NCBI GenBank assembly: GCA_947599995.1
Contig: CANQFW010000002.1
Coordinates: forward strand, 1-46,735
DNA length: 46,735 nt
Source: an uncultured Clostridia bacterium
GTDB lineage: Bacteria > Bacillota > Clostridia > TANB77 > CAG-508
Direction of reading: 5' to 3'
The stretch's first letter is position 1. Each line of letters begins with the position of its first letter. The notes beneath the pieces are model-generated. The model was not told where the DNA came from. It ran no database searches and worked only from the letters and a program-made list of their open reading frames with translations. This document shows positions 44,494-46,735 of the stretch, one piece after another. Position numbers and translations under genes: made by a program.

Positions 44494-44568
44494 TGGTGAC
44501 CCCTACGGGAATCGAACCCATGATTCGGCCTTGAGAGGGCCGCGTCTTAACCGCTTGACCAAGGGGCC
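44494..44568 (-). tRNA. tRNA-Glu (anticodon CTC)
   Basis: A full cloverleaf reads on the minus strand: acceptor GGCCCCT paired with AGGGGTC, D arm TGGTCAAGCGGTTAAGA, anticodon stem CGGCC/GGCCG with loop CTCTCAA (anticodon CTC, reading GAG), and T arm GGGTTCGATTCCC. The CCA end is encoded. Confidence 0.96.
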
Positions 44569-44584
44569 AATTTTTATTTAATTG

Positions 44585-44619
44585 ACATTGCCCCTTTATT
44601 AATGTTTAAGGGGCAATGT
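44585..44619. terminator. Stem-loop between a surface-protein gene and tRNA-Glu
   Basis: A perfect 12-bp inverted repeat ACATTGCCCCTT (44585-44596) / AAGGGGCAATGT (44608-44619) lies 30 bases past the stop at 44649. The U-run is weak, so this is a likely but not certain terminator. Confidence 0.6.
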
Positions 44620-44648
44620 TTATAATATGCTGTAAGTAGCATGTTTAA

Positions 44649-45119
44649 TTACATATCTTTATAATCTCTTACTTTCTTTAAAGAATATATTCCAACTATT
44701 CCGCACACAACTAACACTATTGCTATAGTTCCTTTTGAATCTTCAATACCAGTTTTTGCTAATGAATTAGCACTTGATGTTGTTGAATTAAGTGTTCCTG
44801 CAGTATTGTTTGTTGTATTATTTGATGTATTGACATTTATTGAATCAAAAGATGTAGATGCATTTGTATCATTTGTTGTGTTATTTGATGTTGTATTTGC
44901 TGTATTATTTGCAGTATTTTCAGTATCTGCACTTACCCAGTCATCTAATGAATCTGTTTCATTAGATGAATTTGACGTTGTATCAGAGTCTGACCATAAC
45001 AAATCTTCATCTTCTGCTTCATCCTCAGCACGTACGATATTTGATATTGATAAAGCTAACATCATAACAACACTTAATAAAATCATTAACATTATTTTTG
45101 AATCTTCTAATTTTCTCAT
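44649..45119 (-). CDS. Small secreted Ser/Thr/Asn-rich protein with LAKTG-type C-terminus
   Basis: The 156-residue protein has an N-terminal signal-like helix (IMLMILLSVVMMLALSISNI, then VRAEDEAED), an acidic Asn/Thr/Ser-rich middle (for example NTANNTANTTSNNTTND) and a C-terminal LAKTG followed by a hydrophobic helix (GTIAIVLVVCGIVGIYSL) and KKVR. This has the order of a sortase signal, with LAKTG in place of LPxTG. It may be wall-attached, or a simple membrane protein. GAAGGAGAG precedes the ATG. Confidence 0.75.
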   Translation of the reverse strand: MRKLEDSKIMLMILLSVVMMLALSISNIVRAEDEAEDEDLLWSDSDTTSNSSNETDSLDDWVSADTENTANNTANTTSNNTTNDTNASTSFDSINVNTSNNTTNNTAGTLNSTTSSANSLAKTGIEDSKGTIAIVLVVCGIVGIYSLKKVRDYKDM

Positions 45120-45290
45120 ATTTCTCTCCTTCTGATTAATATACTATTTTTATTTTGATCAATTTTGCTATTTTATTAGTATATTATCTTTTGTTTATTC
45201 TTTTTTTATTTTACAACTTTTTTTTTTATCTGTCAATCTTTTTTTTATTTTTTATTTTTACAATATTGTGACAAAAGTATTACAATATCG

Positions 45291-46382
45291 TTACACATTA
45301 AATTTAAACAGAACAATATCTCCATCTTGCATTATATATTCTTTACCTTCTAAACGTATCATTCCTTTTTCTTTTGCAGCTATCATTGAACCTTCTCTTA
45401 TTAAATCTTCATATGATACAACCTCTGCTTTTATAAAACCTCTTTCTATATCTGAATGAATTTTTCCAGCGGCTTGTGGTGCTTTTGTTCCTTTTTTTAT
45501 TGTCCATGCCCTAACTTCTGGTTTTCCTGCTGTTAGAAATGACATTAATCCTAGTAAATCATAGCTTTTCCTTATTAAATTATCTAATCCTGATTCCTTA
45601 AGTCCTAAAGCTTCTAGCATTTCTTTTTTATCTTCTTGTAATAAATTTGATAATTCTTCTTCTATTTTTATACATATTGGCACAACCTGTGCTTTTTCTT
45701 TTTGGGCATATTCCTTAACTTTTATAAAATTTTCTTCCTTGTCGGGATTTTCTATTTGTTCTTCAGATACATTTGCTATATAAATTATTGGCTTGGATGT
45801 AAGTAAAAACATATCCTTTAATAAATCTGTTTCTTCTTTAGTATATTCTAAACTTCTTGCTGGAATAGAATTTTCTAAATTTACTTTTATTTTTTCCAAA
45901 AGTTTTATTTCTGTTGCATACTTCTTATCCGCTTTTAACATTTTTTTCGTTTTTTCTAATCTTTTATCAACTGTTTCTATATCTGCAAAAATAAGTTCTA
46001 GGTTTATTGTTTCTATATCTCTTATTGGATCTATACTTCCATCTACATGGACTACATTAGAATCTTCGAAGCATCTGACTACTTCTGCAATTGCATCAGT
46101 TTCTCTTATATGGGATAAAAATTTATTTCCAAGACCTTCTCCTTTGCTTGCACCCTTTACAAGTCCTGCTATATCGACAAATTCTACTATTGCATGTGTG
46201 GTTTTTTCCGGCTCATACATTTTTGTAAGCACATCTAGTCTTTCATCTGGTACTGCAGCTACTCCAACGTTTGGCTCTATTGTGCAAAATGGATAATTTG
46301 CACATTCTGCTCCTGCTTTTGTAATGCTGTTAAACAAAGTACTTTTTCCCACATTAGGCAATCCTACTATTCCTATTTTCAT
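45291..46382 (-). CDS. ychF: Ribosome-associated ATPase YchF
   Basis: YchF is an Obg-like P-loop protein that favours ATP and interacts with ribosomes. The 363 residues show G1 GLPNVGKSTLFN, TIEPNVGVAAVPDERLD, G3 DIAGLVKGASKGEGLGNKF, an NVSEE-type G4 (YIANVSEEQ), and the C-terminal TGS domain (KPEVRAWTIKKGTKAPQAAG, GFIKAEVVSYEDL). AAGGAA precedes the ATG. Confidence 0.97.
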   Translation of the reverse strand: MKIGIVGLPNVGKSTLFNSITKAGAECANYPFCTIEPNVGVAAVPDERLDVLTKMYEPEKTTHAIVEFVDIAGLVKGASKGEGLGNKFLSHIRETDAIAEVVRCFEDSNVVHVDGSIDPIRDIETINLELIFADIETVDKRLEKTKKMLKADKKYATEIKLLEKIKVNLENSIPARSLEYTKEETDLLKDMFLLTSKPIIYIANVSEEQIENPDKEENFIKVKEYAQKEKAQVVPICIKIEEELSNLLQEDKKEMLEALGLKESGLDNLIRKSYDLLGLMSFLTAGKPEVRAWTIKKGTKAPQAAGKIHSDIERGFIKAEVVSYEDLIREGSMIAAKEKGMIRLEGKEYIMQDGDIVLFKFNV

Positions 46383-46531
46383 CTTATTTCCTTCCTTAAA
46401 CTTTTTATTTAATGTTATTTTTTAGTTTTATATGTTCTTTTTAATTATAGTTAATTCAGTAAGATACCATAATTAACAGTCATGTTATTTAATCTTACTA
46501 AATTGCAATAATCATTTTAATACTTTTTGTA

Positions 46532-46561
46532 AAAAAAGTCAACCAATCTATTGACTTTTTT
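46532..46561. terminator. Terminator-like hairpin upstream of tRNA-Thr
   Basis: An 11-bp inverted repeat AAAAAAGTCAA (46532-46542) / TTGACTTTTTT (46551-46561), ending in T6 on the plus strand. It lies in the gap between ychF and tRNA-Thr, which holds no other feature I can name. Confidence 0.6.
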
Positions 46562-46659
46562 CATATTTATAAATATAATAGTTGCGATTCAATAGACAGT
46601 CTCAATTTACTATTATAACAACATTTGGTAAATTAATGGCAAATTATAACTTATAATTT

Positions 46660-46735
46660 GCTTCTATAGCTCAGTAGGTAGAGTGCAGCCTTGGTAAGGC
46701 TGAGGTCACGGGTTCGATTCCCGTTGGAAGCTCCA
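46660..46735 (+). tRNA. tRNA-Thr (anticodon GGT)
   Basis: The cloverleaf is complete: acceptor GCTTCTA paired with TGGAAGC, D arm GCTCAGTAGGTAGAGT, anticodon stem CAGCC/GGCTG with loop TTGGTAA (anticodon GGT, reading ACC and ACU) and T arm ACGGGTTCGATTCCCGT. The encoded CCA ends exactly at the window edge. Confidence 0.96.

Noticed and set aside
1..46735. CRISPR array, prophage, insertion sequence or integron
   Set aside because: I found no regularly spaced repeats, transposase, integrase or phage structural genes.

Overview
The window comes from a strongly AT-rich, anaerobic, Gram-positive-type bacterium, most likely an uncultured gut-type member of the Clostridia. The evidence is the split four-subunit pyruvate:ferredoxin oxidoreductase with a separate 2[4Fe-4S] ferredoxin, Firmicute gene orders (ylxM-ffh-rpsP-khpA-rimM-trmD-rplS; holB-ricT), RqcH, RecD2, TIGR04086- and UPF0182-type membrane proteins, and strong AGGAGG ribosome binding sites. 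It is almost entirely housekeeping chromosome. I see no phage, insertion sequence, CRISPR array or rRNA.

Layout. 1-2000: rqcH on the plus strand, ending in a bidirectional terminator. 2008-7004 (minus): recD2, comF and a KAP-type P-loop NTPase. 7110-10274 (minus): promoter and porC-porD-porA-porB, with a ferredoxin gene just upstream. 10622-14831 (minus): holB-ricT, lepB, ppaC, trmB. 15077-19281 (minus): the SRP/ribosome-maturation operon. 19366-22279: a TPR membrane protein (minus), then a small zinc-ribbon gene and tyrS (plus). 22435-27036 (minus): ftsY, a UPF0182 protein and small membrane proteins. 27217-32150 (minus): a surface-polysaccharide cluster (cpsD, LCP ligase, glycosyltransferase, VanZ-like, glf). 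32479-38524 (minus): class A PBP, cysS, argS. 38621-43034 (minus): HD protein, secD, secF, greA and an unknown gene. 43273-46735: small membrane and surface proteins, tRNA-Glu(CTC), ychF and tRNA-Thr(GGT).

Main discovery. Four otherwise intact genes (rimM, a VanZ-like gene, a GT2 glycosyltransferase and an HD-domain gene) are each broken by one extra base, and every break has the same form: NNU CGG A. Skipping the C of an in-frame CGG restores a GGA glycine codon and the family sequence. I checked every CGG trinucleotide on the coding strands. These four are the only in-frame CGG codons I can find, so CGG appears never to be used as an ordinary arginine codon here. The simplest reading is that CGG is unassigned or very poorly decoded and acts as a +1 ribosomal frameshift signal, comparable in logic to the prfB CUU-UGA shift or Euplotes frameshifting but at a sense codon and in several unrelated genes.

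Secondary observations: a repeated leader in which a stem-loop lies between the Shine-Dalgarno sequence and the start codon (KAP NTPase, PBP, LCP genes); a comF gene that seems to start at AUA; a divergent SecD/SecF pair lacking the usual conserved transmembrane motifs; a possible further +1 slip at an A6 run in cpsD; and a short element repeated downstream of tyrS and argS.
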